From Anaerobacillus sp. (GTDB taxonomy: Bacteria; Bacillota; Bacilli; Bacillales; Anaerobacillaceae), in assembly GCA_007118195.1 (NCBI GenBank), contig SKSA01000295.1:1-15050 (forward strand): DNA of 15,050 nucleotides. The letters are read 5' to 3'. This document shows positions 1 through 14,247 of this stretch, one piece after another; the first letter of the stretch is position 1; the number at the start of each line of letters is the position of its first letter. The position numbers and the translations under genes were made by a program. A model generated the notes under the pieces. The model was given only the letters and a program-made list of their open reading frames with translations, made no database searches and had not been told where the DNA came from.

Positions 1-31
1 AAAAAAGGAATCAATAGTATATATTGATTCC
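1..31 (-). terminator. Intrinsic terminator ending the pyr operon
   Basis: Bases 7-16 and 22-31 are perfect inverted repeats (GGAATCAATA and TATTGATTCC), giving a 10-bp stem with a 5-nt loop. On the minus strand the stem is followed directly by a run of six T residues (1-6). It lies 15 nt after the stop codon of the methyltransferase gene, in the right orientation to end the long minus-strand transcript. The stem is AT-rich, but its length and T-run make it a convincing terminator. Confidence 0.9.
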
Positions 32-46
32 CGAGATTTTCATCAT

Positions 47-703
47 TTAAAATTTGGCAACAGTAATAATGGCGAGGCTATCTAACAATTCGATATTTTT
101 AATTTCACGAGCACCTTTTTGAGTAAAATAACTTGAAAGTTCGTCTGTAGAATAACGATGTCTACTCGTAGAAATCGTCGACCACTGTAATAACGTTTTT
201 TGTTCAAAGCCAGTGATTTCCTGCTCCTCGCAGTATCGCTTCGCTTCTTCTTGGCTCATTTTCATAGATGGGTTAAGCATTGCAATCACACCATCTTTTT
301 TAGTCACCCTAATCATTTCATCCATTGCAACTTCAGGTTCAGGAAGTAAAAACAGCACACATGTTGAAACTGTGATATCAAATTCATGATCACCGAAAGG
401 AAGCTGATAAGCATCAGCGACAACAAAGCTCGATTTTTTTTGTGTATCATGTAAACTAAACAACTGTTCACTTACTTTAACCATTTCTTCTGATAAGTCA
501 ATTCCTGTGACGTGCTTTGCTTCATTTACTCCTTTTAAAAGAAAACGCCCAGTTCCACAACCTACATCTAAAACGGTTTTTCCTTCCCAGCTACCAATCG
601 TTTCTTTTAACTTATCATGAATACTACTTAACCATGTAGTTGTTGCCATTCCATCAAAAAAACGTACGAGTTGGTCAAACTCTTCCCCCTCCATTTTCCG
701 CAT
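47..703 (-). CDS. Class I SAM-dependent methyltransferase, substrate unknown
   Basis: The product is a 218-residue cytosolic protein with a Rossmann-type SAM-binding fold. Motif I is VLDVGCGTG (residues 44-52), the acidic end of strand 2 is GIDLS (67-71), an ADAYQLPF segment (96-103) follows, and FDITVS (108-113) leads into motif IV. This layout resembles small-molecule methyltransferases of the UbiE/Methyltransf_11 group, but nothing in the sequence fixes the substrate. The ATG at 703 is chosen over the in-frame ATG at 709 because the AAGGGGG ribosome site lies 8 nt from 703 and only 2 nt from 709. The gene starts 33 nt after the pyrE stop with no terminator between, and is followed by the operon terminator, so it is probably the last gene of the pyr transcript. 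I know of no required methylation step in UMP synthesis. It may simply be a passenger gene. Confidence 0.85.
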   Translation of the reverse strand: MRKMEGEEFDQLVRFFDGMATTTWLSSIHDKLKETIGSWEGKTVLDVGCGTGRFLLKGVNEAKHVTGIDLSEEMVKVSEQLFSLHDTQKKSSFVVADAYQLPFGDHEFDITVSTCVLFLLPEPEVAMDEMIRVTKKDGVIAMLNPSMKMSQEEAKRYCEEQEITGFEQKTLLQWSTISTSRHRYSTDELSSYFTQKGAREIKNIELLDSLAIITVAKF

Positions 704-711
704 CACCATTA

Positions 712-718
712 CCCCCTT
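712..718 (-). promoter_or_regulatory. Ribosome binding site of the methyltransferase gene
   Basis: On the minus strand this reads AAGGGGG. The spacing is 8 nt to the ATG at 703 but only 2 nt to the upstream in-frame ATG at 709, which favours the shorter protein. Confidence 0.75.
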
Positions 719-736
719 AAAATTACTAGTTCAACT

Positions 737-1362
737 TTACGATAGCCAGTCTGTTGACGCAGGGTTTTCACGCCATTTTTTTAATTTCTCAATTTCTTCT
801 TGATTGATAAGCTCGGCATCTTTCGCTACTTCAATTAATGTTAAATAATCCGTGATGGTATAGTAACTTAATCCAGCTTCTTTTAGTTGCGCGACCCCTT
901 TTTCAAGGTCATAAGTAAAAATTGCGACAACTCCAAGGACATTAGCCCCAGCTGCTTTTAAAGCTTCAGCTGTCGTAATGACACTTCCCCCTGTCGAGAT
1001 TAAGTCTTCGACAATGACTACGTTTTGTCCTGCTTTTATCACACCTTCAATTTGATTTCCTTTTCCGTGCTCTTTCGCTTTTCCACGAACGTACACCATC
1101 GGTAAATTTAACTGATCACTTACCCATGCTGCATGAGGGATTCCCGCTGTCGCTGTACCAGCAATGACATTAACCTCTGGATAGTGGGTACGAATTAACT
1201 CTTCTAAACCAATAGCTACTTTACGACGAACTAATGGATAAGAAAGTGTTAAGCGATTATCACAATATATTGGTGATTTAATTCCTGATGTCCACGTAAA
1301 AGGATCATTTGGACGTAAATGTACGGCTCCAATTTCTAATAGATGACTAGCTAATTGTTGTT

Positions 1363-1366
<4 letters not shown>
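737..1366 (-). CDS. pyrE: Orotate phosphoribosyltransferase
   Basis: PyrE transfers the phosphoribosyl group of PRPP to orotate, giving OMP and pyrophosphate (fifth step of UMP synthesis), in the cytosol as a dimer. The 209-residue product starts [15 protein letters not shown] and carries the PRPP-binding signature [13 protein letters not shown] (residues 116-128) and the flexible catalytic loop [11 protein letters not shown] (98-108). RPNDPFTW and [14 protein letters not shown] near the N terminus are typical of Bacillus PyrE. The ATG at 1366 overlaps the pyrF stop as ATGA and has a GGAG site 9 nt upstream. An in-frame ATG five codons earlier (1381) has a poorer ribosome site, and its extra residues do not resemble the family. 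The gene is translationally coupled to pyrF. Confidence 0.97.
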
Positions 1367-3756
<2,390 letters not shown>

Positions 3757-3760
<4 letters not shown>

Positions 3761-6700
3761 CTCGTTGTCACCACCGCTTTTTCTTCTTGAAACGAAGGCA
3801 TTGCCTCAGAGGCGAATGTAATTAGTTCTAGCACTCGTAACAGAGCTTCCGCTGTATCCATGCTTGTTAAACAAACAACACCATTTTCAACAGCTTCACG
3901 GCGAATTCTAAAACCGTCTCTAGCTGGCTGTTTGCCTTTTGTTAACGTATTTATTACAAACTGTGCTTGCCCTTGACGGATCACATCTAACATATGAGGT
4001 TTCTCGGCTCCAATTTTATTGACAACTGTAACCGGAATATTTTCTTCTGTGATTCGTTTCGCTGTTCCTTCAGTTGCTAAAATATGATATCCGATACGAT
4101 GGAAGCGACGAATTAATTCAAGCGCTTCATCTTTATCCTTATCAGCAACTGTAAATAATACAGAACCGTGTGTAGGAATGTTCATTCCTGATGCTACTAA
4201 ACCTTTGTAAAGAGCTTTTTCAATCGTCAAATCCCGCCCCATTACTTCTCCAGTTGATTTCATTTCTGGTCCTAATGTAATATCTACATCGCGAAGCTTG
4301 GCGAAGGAGAAAACAGGAACTTTTACGGAAACTTCTTTTGCTTCTTTCACATAACCTGTTTCATAGCCTAAATTATTTAGCTTAATACCGAGAATTGCTT
4401 TTGTCGCTAAATTAGCCATCGGAACACCGGTAATTTTACTTAAAAATGGAACAGTACGACTTGAACGAGGGTTAACTTCAAGAACGTAAACCTCATCCTC
4501 ATGAAGCACAAATTGAATGTTCAGTAATCCAATAATGTTTAAACCGCGTGCAAGCTTAATTGTTGTTTCGATCACTTTTTGTTTCGTTTTTTCCGATAAA
4601 CTTTGAGGTGGATACACTGCAATTGAATCTCCAGAGTGAACCCCTGCTCTTTCAATGTGTTCCATAATCCCTGGAATAACTACTGTTTCTCCATCACAAA
4701 TCGCATCAACTTCAATTTCTTTTCCGATTAAATAACGATCAATCAAAACAGGGTGTTTTGGATTAACTTTTGCCGCATTTTCCATATAACGGAGTAGCTC
4801 TTCTTCGAAATAAACAATTTCCATTGCGCGGCCGCCTAAGACATACGAAGGACGTACTAATACTGGATAACCGATTTTATTAGCGATCTCAACTGCCCCA
4901 TCAACACTCGTTGCAGTACGTCCAAGTGGTTGTAAAACCTCAAGTTCTTGTAATGCTTGTTCAAACTTATCTCGATTTTCAGCACGATCCATATCATCTA
5001 ATGATGTTCCTAGTATCGTGACACCACGAGCTGATAACTCATCTGCTAAGTTAATCGCTGTTTGACCACCGAATTGTACAATGACGCCAGCTGGTTTTTC
5101 ATGATTAATAATGTGCATCACATCTTCTACAGCGAGCGGCTCAAAATATAATTTATCTGAAATACTGAAATCTGTAGAAACTGTTTCTGGATTATTATTA
5201 ATAATAATTGCTTCATAACCTGCTTCTTTAATCGCAAGGACAGTATGAACAGTTGCATAATCAAACTCGATCCCTTGACCGATACGAATTGGTCCTGAAC
5301 CTAGAACAACAATACTCTTTTTATCGGTAATAACAGACTCATTTTCATCTTCATACGTTCCGTAAAAATAGGGTGTTTTCGACTCAAATTCAGCCGCACA
5401 AGTGTCAACCATTTTATAAACAGGAACGATTTCTTTTTCATAACGGAAGTCGTATACTTCTCTTTCTGTAACGTTCCAAAATTTAGCAATTGTATCATCA
5501 GAAAAACCAAGCTCTTTGCTTTCGTTAAGAATATCTTCATTGAATGGAGCTTCTTTAAGCTTCCCTTCAAATTGAATAATTCCTAATATTTTATTTAAGA
5601 AAAAGCGGTCAATTTTCGTGAGTTCCCAAACTTGCTCAACGGTATAACCACGGCGCATCGCTTCTGCTACAATAAAAAGGCGTTCATCATCAGCCTTTTG
5701 AAGGCGATGCTCCATTTCTTCTTGAGTTAAAGCTTCTAGCTTCTCTATTTGTAGGTGCAGTACATTTGTTTCTAATGAGCGAACAGCCTTAAGCAACGAC
5801 TCTTCTAAATTTCTGCCGATTGCCATGACTTCACCAGTTGCTTTCATTTGTGTACCGAGTGTACGATTTGCTGCTTCAAACTTGTCAAAAGGCCAACGTG
5901 GTATTTTTGAAACAACATAATCTAGAGCAGGTTCAAAACTTGCATACGTTGTTTTTGTAATTGGGTTTTTAATTTCATCTAACGTATAGCCAGCAGCAAT
6001 TTTTGCGGCAATTTTAGCAATTGGATAGCCTGTAGCTTTTGATGCTAATGCTGATGAACGACTAACACGAGGATTTACCTCAATGATGTAATATTGATAA
6101 CTGTCAGGATCAAGTGCAAATTGAACGTTACAACCGCCTTCAATCCCTAATGCACGAATAATCTTTAGTGATGAGTTACGTAGCATTTGATATTCTCTGT
6201 CCGATAACGTTTGACTCGGCGCGACAACGATTGAGTCCCCTGTATGAACTCCTACCGGATCAATGTTTTCCATATTACAAACAACAATGGCTCCATCCTT
6301 ACTATCACGCATTACTTCATATTCAACTTCTTTAAAGCCAGCAATACTTTTCTCTACTAAACATTGCGTAACAGGACTGTATTTTAAACCGCTTGTAACA
6401 ATTTCAATTAAATCTGCTTCGTTATAGACGAGTCCACCACCAGTTCCACCTAATGTGTAAGCTGGTCGTACAATAATTGGATAACCAATTTCCTCTACAA
6501 ATTCATAAGCTTCTTCAAGTGTGTGGATAATCGCGCTTGCCGGAACTGGTTCATTTAAATCGTTCATTAACGTACGGAATAAATCACGATCTTCAGCTTG
6601 CTCAATTGAATGAAGTTTTGTTCCTAAAAGTTCAATATTATATTCATCAAGGATTCCTGATTTTTGTAATTCCACTGCCATATTTAATCCTGTTTGGCCA

Positions 6701-6972
6701 CCTAGTGTTGGTAACAATCCGTCTGGACGTTCTTGTCTAATGATCCGACTCACAAACTCATACGTAATTGGCTCAATATAAACTTTATCAGCCATTGAAG
6801 TATCGGTCATAATTGTCGCAGGGTTTGAGTTTATTAAAATAACTTCATAACCTTCTTCTTTTAAAGCCTGGCACGCCTGTGTTCCGGCATAGTCAAACTC
6901 TGCAGCCTGTCCTATTACGATTGGTCCTGATCCGATCACTAAAATCTTTTTAATATCTTCACGTTTTGGCAT
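3757..6972 (-). CDS. carB (pyrAB): Carbamoyl-phosphate synthase large subunit
   Basis: CarB makes carbamoyl phosphate from bicarbonate, two ATP, and ammonia channelled from the glutaminase subunit CarA. The 1071-residue protein has the expected duplicated architecture. The first half opens with [11 protein letters not shown] (about residue 13) and contains the ATP-grasp that makes carboxyphosphate. The second half opens with [11 protein letters not shown] (about residue 557) and carries the second ATP-grasp for carbamate phosphorylation. The C-terminal MGS-like domain (about 932-1071, from THGSVLFTV) is the allosteric region. Paired [12 protein letters not shown] and [12 protein letters not shown] segments mark the two ATP sites. 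In bacilli this pyrimidine-specific enzyme is inhibited by uridine nucleotides and activated by PRPP. The ATG lies 4 nt after the carA stop with a GGGGG ribosome site 7 nt upstream. Length equals the B. subtilis protein as I remember it. Confidence 0.98.
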
Positions 6973-6976
6973 CTCG

Positions 6977-8070
6977 TTACCCCCTAGTTCCTATTTTTGA
7001 TTCGATATTTTTTTTCATTAATTCCATAAAACGTTCAAACAGACCATTGGCATCTTCTGGTCCTGGTGATGCTTCAGGGTGATATTGAACACTGAAAGCT
7101 GGATATTCAGTATGTTCAATTCCTTCAACTGTACCGTCATTAACAGCTACATGTGTAATCGATAGCTTTGTATTTTTTATTGAATGTGCTTCTACTGTGT
7201 AACCATGATTTTGAGAAGTAATATCAACTTTTCCTGAAGCTAATTCTTTTACCGGATGGTTAGAACCACGGTGACCGAACTTTAACTTCGTTGTACTAGC
7301 TCCACAAGCTAACGCTAAAAGCTGATGACCTAAACATATCCCAAAAATAGGTGCCTTTCCTAATAAATTTTTTAATGTTTCAACAGCTTCTGGAACGTTA
7401 ACTGGATCTCCTGGTCCATTGCTTAACATGATGCCATCAGGGTTTAAACGTAATATTTCTTCACTAGTTGCATTATAAGGAACCACGACAATATCGCAAC
7501 CGCGATTATTTAATTCGCGCAAAATCCCTTTTTTCATTCCATAGTCAATTAAGACGACTCGATAGCCTCTACCAGGACTGGCATATGATTGTTTAGTAGA
7601 AACGAGGGATACTTGGTTTTTTATTAAGGACATCTCTTTTAACTCGGAAACAACAGCATCTACATCAACATCCATAGAGCAAAGTTTTCCTTTAAGTGTT
7701 CCATGCTCGCGGATCATTCTCGTTAACTTTCTCGTATCGATCCCTTCTAGACCAGGAATATCATTTGCTTTTAGAAGTTCATCCATTGTTTCTTCATTCC
7801 GCCAATTACTAGGAAATTTTGCTGCTTCTTTTACAATTAATCCATTGATTGAAGGTTTAATTGATTCAAAATCATCGCGATTAATACCGTAGTTGCCGAT
7901 TAATGGATACGTTAATGTGACAATCTGCGCACAATAAGATGGATCTGATAAAATTTCTTGGTATCCAGTCATTCCAGTATTAAAAACAACCTCTCCCGAC
8001 ATTTGCTTGCCACTACCGAAGGCCTTCCCTACAAAAACTTCTCCATTTTCTAATATCAATTGTCGTCTCA

Positions 8071-8071
<1 letters not shown>
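6977..8071 (-). CDS. carA (pyrAA): Carbamoyl-phosphate synthase small (glutaminase) subunit
   Basis: CarA hydrolyses glutamine and feeds ammonia to CarB. The 364-residue protein has the N-terminal CPSase domain ([21 protein letters not shown], from about residue 26) and a C-terminal class I glutamine amidotransferase domain. The catalytic triad is visible: C246 in GICLGHQ, and H331 and E333 in [18 protein letters not shown] (217-223) is the usual oxyanion-region loop. The ATG at 8071 overlaps the pyrC stop by one base (TAATG), with a GGGAGG ribosome site 9 nt upstream. An in-frame start at 8131 would lie well inside pyrC and add 20 residues foreign to the family. Length equals that of B. subtilis PyrAA as I remember it. 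Confidence 0.98.
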
Positions 8072-10255
<2,184 letters not shown>

Positions 10256-10368
10256 TCAAGTCCCCTTTCAATTACATAAGTGATTTACGAGAGGCGCTTT
10301 TAAAAAAAGCATCGTCAATTCTTCCCAAAGTCTCTTATAACTTACCTATTTCAACGAGTTTTTTTATA

Positions 10369-10407
10369 TAAAAAAAGCACCCAAATGATCTGTTCACTAA
10401 GGGTGCT
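10369..10407 (-). terminator. Attenuator terminator in front of pyrB
   Basis: AGCACCC (minus strand, 10401-10407) pairs with GGGTGCT (10376-10382). A further inner helix can form from the AGTGA and TCATT segments of the loop. Seven T residues follow on the minus strand (10370-10376). This is the PyrR-dependent terminator of the pyrP-pyrB junction. Confidence 0.9.
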
Positions 10408-10484
10408 CGAAAGAGGGGGAGGTATACTCCACCCATTCTTTAGACGATGACACCCTTTTAAGTCTCTCTGTACTTATTTAAAGG
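10369..10484 (-). promoter_or_regulatory. PyrR-dependent attenuator 3 (pyrP-pyrB leader)
   Basis: The PyrR-binding hairpin spans 10454-10484. Its lower stem is CCTTT with AAAGG, its upper stem AAGT with ACTT, and its loop ACAGAGAG. A central hairpin (10415-10434, GGAG with CTCC plus flanking G/C pairs) follows, and then the terminator. The antiterminator is explicit: AAGGGTG (10451-10457) is complementary to CACCCTT (10399-10405), which is the 5' arm of the terminator. Uridine nucleotide-bound PyrR stabilises the binding hairpin, frees the terminator and stops transcription before pyrB. The hairpin starts 7 nt after the pyrP stop. The first loop base is A, where the other two sites have C. 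Confidence 0.9.
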
Positions 10485-10491
10485 ATGATTA

Positions 10492-11808
10492 TTAAGCTGC
10501 AGATTTCTTTTCTTCTTTTTGTTCTTTTTCAAACATTGCATTTGTATCTACTTTTTCTCTACCAGGTAAAACTAGATTTAATATGATACCGATAATCGTA
10601 GCCAGTGCCATTCCAGCAATTTGCACATTATCAGAAACTTGAATAAATGCACCACCAATACCGATCACTAAAATAACGGAAGAGATAATTAAGTTACGCT
10701 TATTTCCAAAGTCAATTTTATTGTCAATTAACATTCTTAATCCACTTGAAGCGATGATACCGAATAGAAGGATGGAAACACCGCCCATTACTGCTGTAGG
10801 GATCGTTGAGATTAAAGCTGCAATTTTACCTATAAAACCAAACATGATCGCCATTACCGCAGCTCCACCGATAACGAACACACTGTATACACGAGTTAAT
10901 GCAATAACACCAATATTTTCACCGTAAGTTGTATTTGGCGGTCCTCCGATAAGTGCTGAGAGCATTGTTGCTACCCCATCCCCTAAAAGAGATCGATGTA
11001 AACCTGGCTTTTTAATAAAGTTTTTACCTACCACTTTACTTAGTACCATTTGATCACCGATGTGCTCAGAAATTGTTACAACTGCGATAGGTACCATGAT
11101 AAACAATATTTCCCAAGAAAACGAAGGTGTATAAGTAACAAATGGAACGATAAATTGTGGTACTTCAATCCAAGACGCGTCTCTGATTGGTGTCATATCA
11201 ATAATTCCTTGGAAGTAGGCAAATGTATATCCACCAACAATACCGATTAAAATTGGAATAAGTGCGAAAAACCCTTTAAAGAACATGGTTGCTAAAACTG
11301 TAATTCCCAATGTTACTAGAGCAACTGTAAACAATGTTCCATCATAATCAGATGTACCTGGGACATTCATTGCCATGCTTACCGCTACCCCAGCTAAACC
11401 TAAACCGATCACCATAATAACGGGTCCGACAACAATCGGAGGCAAAATAGTCATTAACCAATTAACGCCACTCTTTTTTATAAATAAAGCTACTAACCCA
11501 TAAATTAACCCTGCTGCAAAACTTCCAATCATTGCCCCTTCTGGTCCGCCAATCGTAGTTGCCGCTATAATTGGCGCAATAAAAGCAAATGAAGATCCTA
11601 AATATGCCGGTACTTGACCTCTAGTAATTAACAAGTAGGCAAGCGTCCCTAAACCACTTGATACTAAAGCAACTGCTGGGCTCAGTCCTACTAAATATGG
11701 TACAAGAATGGTTGCTCCAAACATTGCACATAAATGCTGTAAGCTTAGTACTAACCACTTATCTAATTTGGGTATTTCATGAATTCCTACTTCTTTTGTG
11801 TTGTTCAT
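10492..11808 (-). CDS. pyrP: Uracil permease (NCS2 family)
   Basis: PyrP is an integral membrane uracil:proton symporter that lets the cell salvage external uracil. The 438-residue protein is almost wholly hydrophobic, with about 14 membrane spans expected for the UraA fold. It has the N-terminal QHLCAMFGATILVP segment (24-37), the substrate-site glutamates in TISEHIGD (E248) and GGPPNTTYGENIGV (E297), and a charged C-terminal tail rich in Lys and Glu. The ATG follows a strong GAGGAGG site with about 9 nt spacing. The gene lies between attenuators 2 and 3, so uptake can be repressed together with synthesis. The family also contains xanthine/uric acid permeases, but the operon position and PyrP-like sequence favour uracil. 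Confidence 0.96.
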   Translation of the reverse strand: MNNTKEVGIHEIPKLDKWLVLSLQHLCAMFGATILVPYLVGLSPAVALVSSGLGTLAYLLITRGQVPAYLGSSFAFIAPIIAATTIGGPEGAMIGSFAAGLIYGLVALFIKKSGVNWLMTILPPIVVGPVIMVIGLGLAGVAVSMAMNVPGTSDYDGTLFTVALVTLGITVLATMFFKGFFALIPILIGIVGGYTFAYFQGIIDMTPIRDASWIEVPQFIVPFVTYTPSFSWEILFIMVPIAVVTISEHIGDQMVLSKVVGKNFIKKPGLHRSLLGDGVATMLSALIGGPPNTTYGENIGVIALTRVYSVFVIGGAAVMAIMFGFIGKIAALISTIPTAVMGGVSILLFGIIASSGLRMLIDNKIDFGNKRNLIISSVILVIGIGGAFIQVSDNVQIAGMALATIIGIILNLVLPGREKVDTNAMFEKEQKEEKKSAA

Positions 11809-11847
11809 AATATAATTCCTCCTCTAATTGTTATAAAAAATCCCAAC

Positions 11848-12669
<822 letters not shown>

Positions 12670-12696
12670 ATATTTTATTTTATTCTCTTCCTTTGT

Positions 12697-12725
12697 ATTA
12701 TTACAAACTTTATTAAAAGTGTCAA
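12697..12725 (-). promoter_or_regulatory. Sigma-A promoter of the pyr operon
   Basis: On the minus strand, a consensus -35 TTGACA (12720-12725) is followed by a 17-nt spacer and the -10 AATAAT (12697-12702, 5 of 6 consensus). An alternative -10 TAATAA is one base upstream. The -35 overlaps the rluD stop codon. Transcription should begin near 12690, about 20 nt before the PyrR-binding hairpin. No other strong promoter was seen between here and the end of the operon. Confidence 0.85.
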
Positions 12726-13645
12726 CGAGAATTTTTACGAATTTCATTTAGTAACTGTTGGAAATCGTCAGGTACATCTCTTTCGAATTGAACTAATTCC
12801 CCGCTTTCAGGGTGATTGAATCCTAGTACTGCGGCATGAAGAGCTTGTCCATTGATCGGTAACTTTAAAGTGCGAGGCGGACCATACTTCGGATCGCCTG
12901 CTAATGGATGGCCAATATACTTCATATGTACCCGTATTTGATGTGTCCTTCCGGTTTCAAGTTTACACTCTACGAATGTAAAATCCTTTAACCGCTCTAA
13001 AACGGTAAAGTGAGTAATAGCATCACGGCTATTTTCATCTGTTACAGTCATGCTTTGACGATCTTGTTTATCTCTGCCAATAGGCGCATCGATCGTCCCA
13101 TGGTCGTGAGCGATTATGCCATGAGCAATGGCTTTGTATTTTCTTATCGTTGTTTTTGCCTTTAATTGATTCACGAGCGACTCGTGAGCCTTATCATTTT
13201 TCGCCACTACTAAAAGGCCGGACGTATCTTTATCAATACGATGAACAATACCTGGACGTAGTACACCATTAATCCCTGATAAATCTTTACAGTGGGCCAT
13301 TAATCCATTCACTAAAGTTCCTGTTAAATGACCTGGAGCTGGATGAACGACCATTCCTCGAGGTTTATTAACGACAAGAAGGTGTTTGTCTTCATAAACA
13401 ATATCAAGGTCCATTTGTTCTGGCTCGACATCTAATATTTGTGGTTCGGGAACATTTAAAATAATTTCATCGCCATTTTGACACTTATAATTACTTTTAA
13501 CGTTACTGCCATTAACAGTTAACATCCCATCTTTCATCCATTGCTGCACTTGCGTACGCGACCATTCGTTATCACCAGCCGATAACCATTTATCTAGTCG
13601 TTCATTTGCAGCATTTTCATCAATGATCCATTTAAATTGTTCCAT
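12722..13645 (-). CDS. rluD (ylyB): 23S rRNA pseudouridine synthase, RluD type (YlyB)
   Basis: This enzyme isomerises specific uridines of 23S rRNA to pseudouridine. The 307-residue protein has an N-terminal S4 RNA-binding domain (about 14-62, NERLDKWLS through the NGDEIIL segment) and a RluA/RsuA-family catalytic domain. Its signature is HRIDKDTSGL (135-144), with the catalytic aspartate D138. ETGRTHQIRVHMKYIGHPLAGDPKYG is also typical of the family. It closely resembles B. subtilis YlyB, whose gene sits in the same place before pyrR. The ATG follows the lspA stop codon with no base between (TAA then ATG) and has an AGGGAG site inside lspA, so the two are probably translationally coupled. 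The exact target uridine cannot be read from sequence. Confidence 0.95.
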   Translation of the reverse strand: MEQFKWIIDENAANERLDKWLSAGDNEWSRTQVQQWMKDGMLTVNGSNVKSNYKCQNGDEIILNVPEPQILDVEPEQMDLDIVYEDKHLLVVNKPRGMVVHPAPGHLTGTLVNGLMAHCKDLSGINGVLRPGIVHRIDKDTSGLLVVAKNDKAHESLVNQLKAKTTIRKYKAIAHGIIAHDHGTIDAPIGRDKQDRQSMTVTDENSRDAITHFTVLERLKDFTFVECKLETGRTHQIRVHMKYIGHPLAGDPKYGPPRTLKLPINGQALHAAVLGFNHPESGELVQFERDVPDDFQQLLNEIRKNSR

Positions 13646-14110
13646 TTATTTTTTCTCCCTTGTTTTTCTTTCTTCTAAAAACATTTGTAACATTAATATT
13701 CCTACCCCAATAACTAACGCCATATCAGCTACGTTAAAAATAGCAAAATCGTATGTGAAAATATAAACGTCAATAAAGTCAACCACTTCACCACGGAACA
13801 CTCTGTCAATAAAGTTCCCTACTGCTCCGCCTAACACAAGTCCTAAAGAAATCCCTAAGAGTTTACTTTCTTTTGCATACTTTCTCATATAGTACACAAC
13901 AAAAACGACGACAACGACAGTAACGATAAAAAATAGCCACATCTGACCTTGTAAAATCCCAAATGCTGCTCCTTTGTTACGATGAGAAGTAAAATAAAGC
14001 AGATTTTCAATAATGGGTATTTGTTGTCGTAATTCCATTTGTGTAACAACAATCCATTTCGTTACTTGGTCTAAAATTAATACGATCAGTGCTAATATGT
14101 AGTATTTCAC
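13646..14110 (-). CDS. lspA: Lipoprotein signal peptidase (signal peptidase II)
   Basis: LspA is an integral membrane aspartyl protease that cleaves the signal peptide of diacylglyceryl-modified prolipoproteins. The 154-residue protein has four hydrophobic spans, the DQxTKW motif (14-19), [11 protein letters not shown] (41-51), GNFIDR (98-103), and the catalytic aspartates D111 in VVDFID and D129 in FNVADM. It starts at GTG (14108-14110). GGAGG (14119-14123) is 8 nt away, the N terminus matches the family, and the length equals B. subtilis LspA as I remember it. An in-frame ATG at 14143 would add 11 charged residues and lie only a few bases after the predicted transcript start, so it is less likely. 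Confidence 0.95.
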   Translation of the reverse strand: MKYYILALIVLILDQVTKWIVVTQMELRQQIPIIENLLYFTSHRNKGAAFGILQGQMWLFFIVTVVVVVFVVYYMRKYAKESKLLGISLGLVLGGAVGNFIDRVFRGEVVDFIDVYIFTYDFAIFNVADMALVIGVGILMLQMFLEERKTREKK

Positions 14111-14118
14111 CTTTTGTT

Positions 14119-14123
14119 CCTCC
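14119..14123 (-). promoter_or_regulatory. Ribosome binding site of lspA
   Basis: GGAGG within GCGGAGGAAC on the minus strand is 8 nt from the GTG at 14110. It decides the start in favour of GTG over the ATG at 14143. Confidence 0.8.
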
Positions 14124-14152
14124 GCTTCTCCAATGTTGCACATCTCTATAGC

Positions 14153-14181
14153 ATTTTAGCATAGGAGTTCAGTGAGGACAA
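14153..14181 (-). promoter_or_regulatory. Sigma-A promoter of lspA-rluD
   Basis: On the minus strand the -35 is TTGTCC (14176-14181). A 17-nt spacer ends in TGC, and the -10 TAAAAT (14153-14158) matches the consensus at 5 of 6 positions with an extended TGn element. Transcription should start near 14146, about 36 nt before the lspA GTG. With no clear terminator after rluD until attenuator 1, read-through into the pyr leader is possible. Confidence 0.75.
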
Positions 14182-14222
14182 TCTTCTTAATTTAAAGTTA
14201 GCCAGAAATGGTTAAACTTGAA

Positions 14223-14247
14223 TAGAGAGGGAGCAAGTCCCTCTCTA
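14223..14247 (-). terminator. Stem-loop at the end of the yteA-like gene
   Basis: TAGAGAGGGA (14223-14232) and TCCCTCTCTA (14238-14247) form a perfect 10-bp stem with a 5-nt loop. The 5' arm on the transcript includes the TAG stop codon of the gene. The following sequence, TTCAAGTTTAACC, is only weakly T-rich, so termination may be partial. The position between a gene end and a new promoter supports a terminator role. Confidence 0.65.

Noticed and set aside
5191..5208. 18-nt AT-only palindrome in carB
   Set aside because: It simply encodes consecutive Ile and Asn codons (ATT/AAT) in the conserved IIINNNPE segment.
5301..5570. 89-codon minus-strand open frame
   Set aside because: It lies wholly within carB in another frame, has no ribosome site, and its product is compositionally odd. 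It is a shadow of carB.
6537..6740. 67-codon plus-strand open frame
   Set aside because: Antisense to carB coding sequence, with no ribosome site or promoter and no recognisable product.
10320..10370. Possible internal promoter before pyrB (TATAAG, TTGAAA and TTGACG-like boxes)
   Set aside because: No pair of boxes has 16-18 nt spacing with an acceptable partner, so I do not call a promoter.
10721..10927. 68-codon plus-strand open frame
   Set aside because: Antisense to pyrP. Its repetitive hydrophobic sequence mirrors membrane-span codons.
11050..11250. 66-codon plus-strand open frame
   Set aside because: Antisense to pyrP, with no support for translation.
13171..13187. TCACGAG-CGA-CTCGTGA hairpin in rluD
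   Set aside because: A 7-bp stem within a conserved coding stretch (AHESLV), with no neighbouring elements and no T-run. It is likely incidental.
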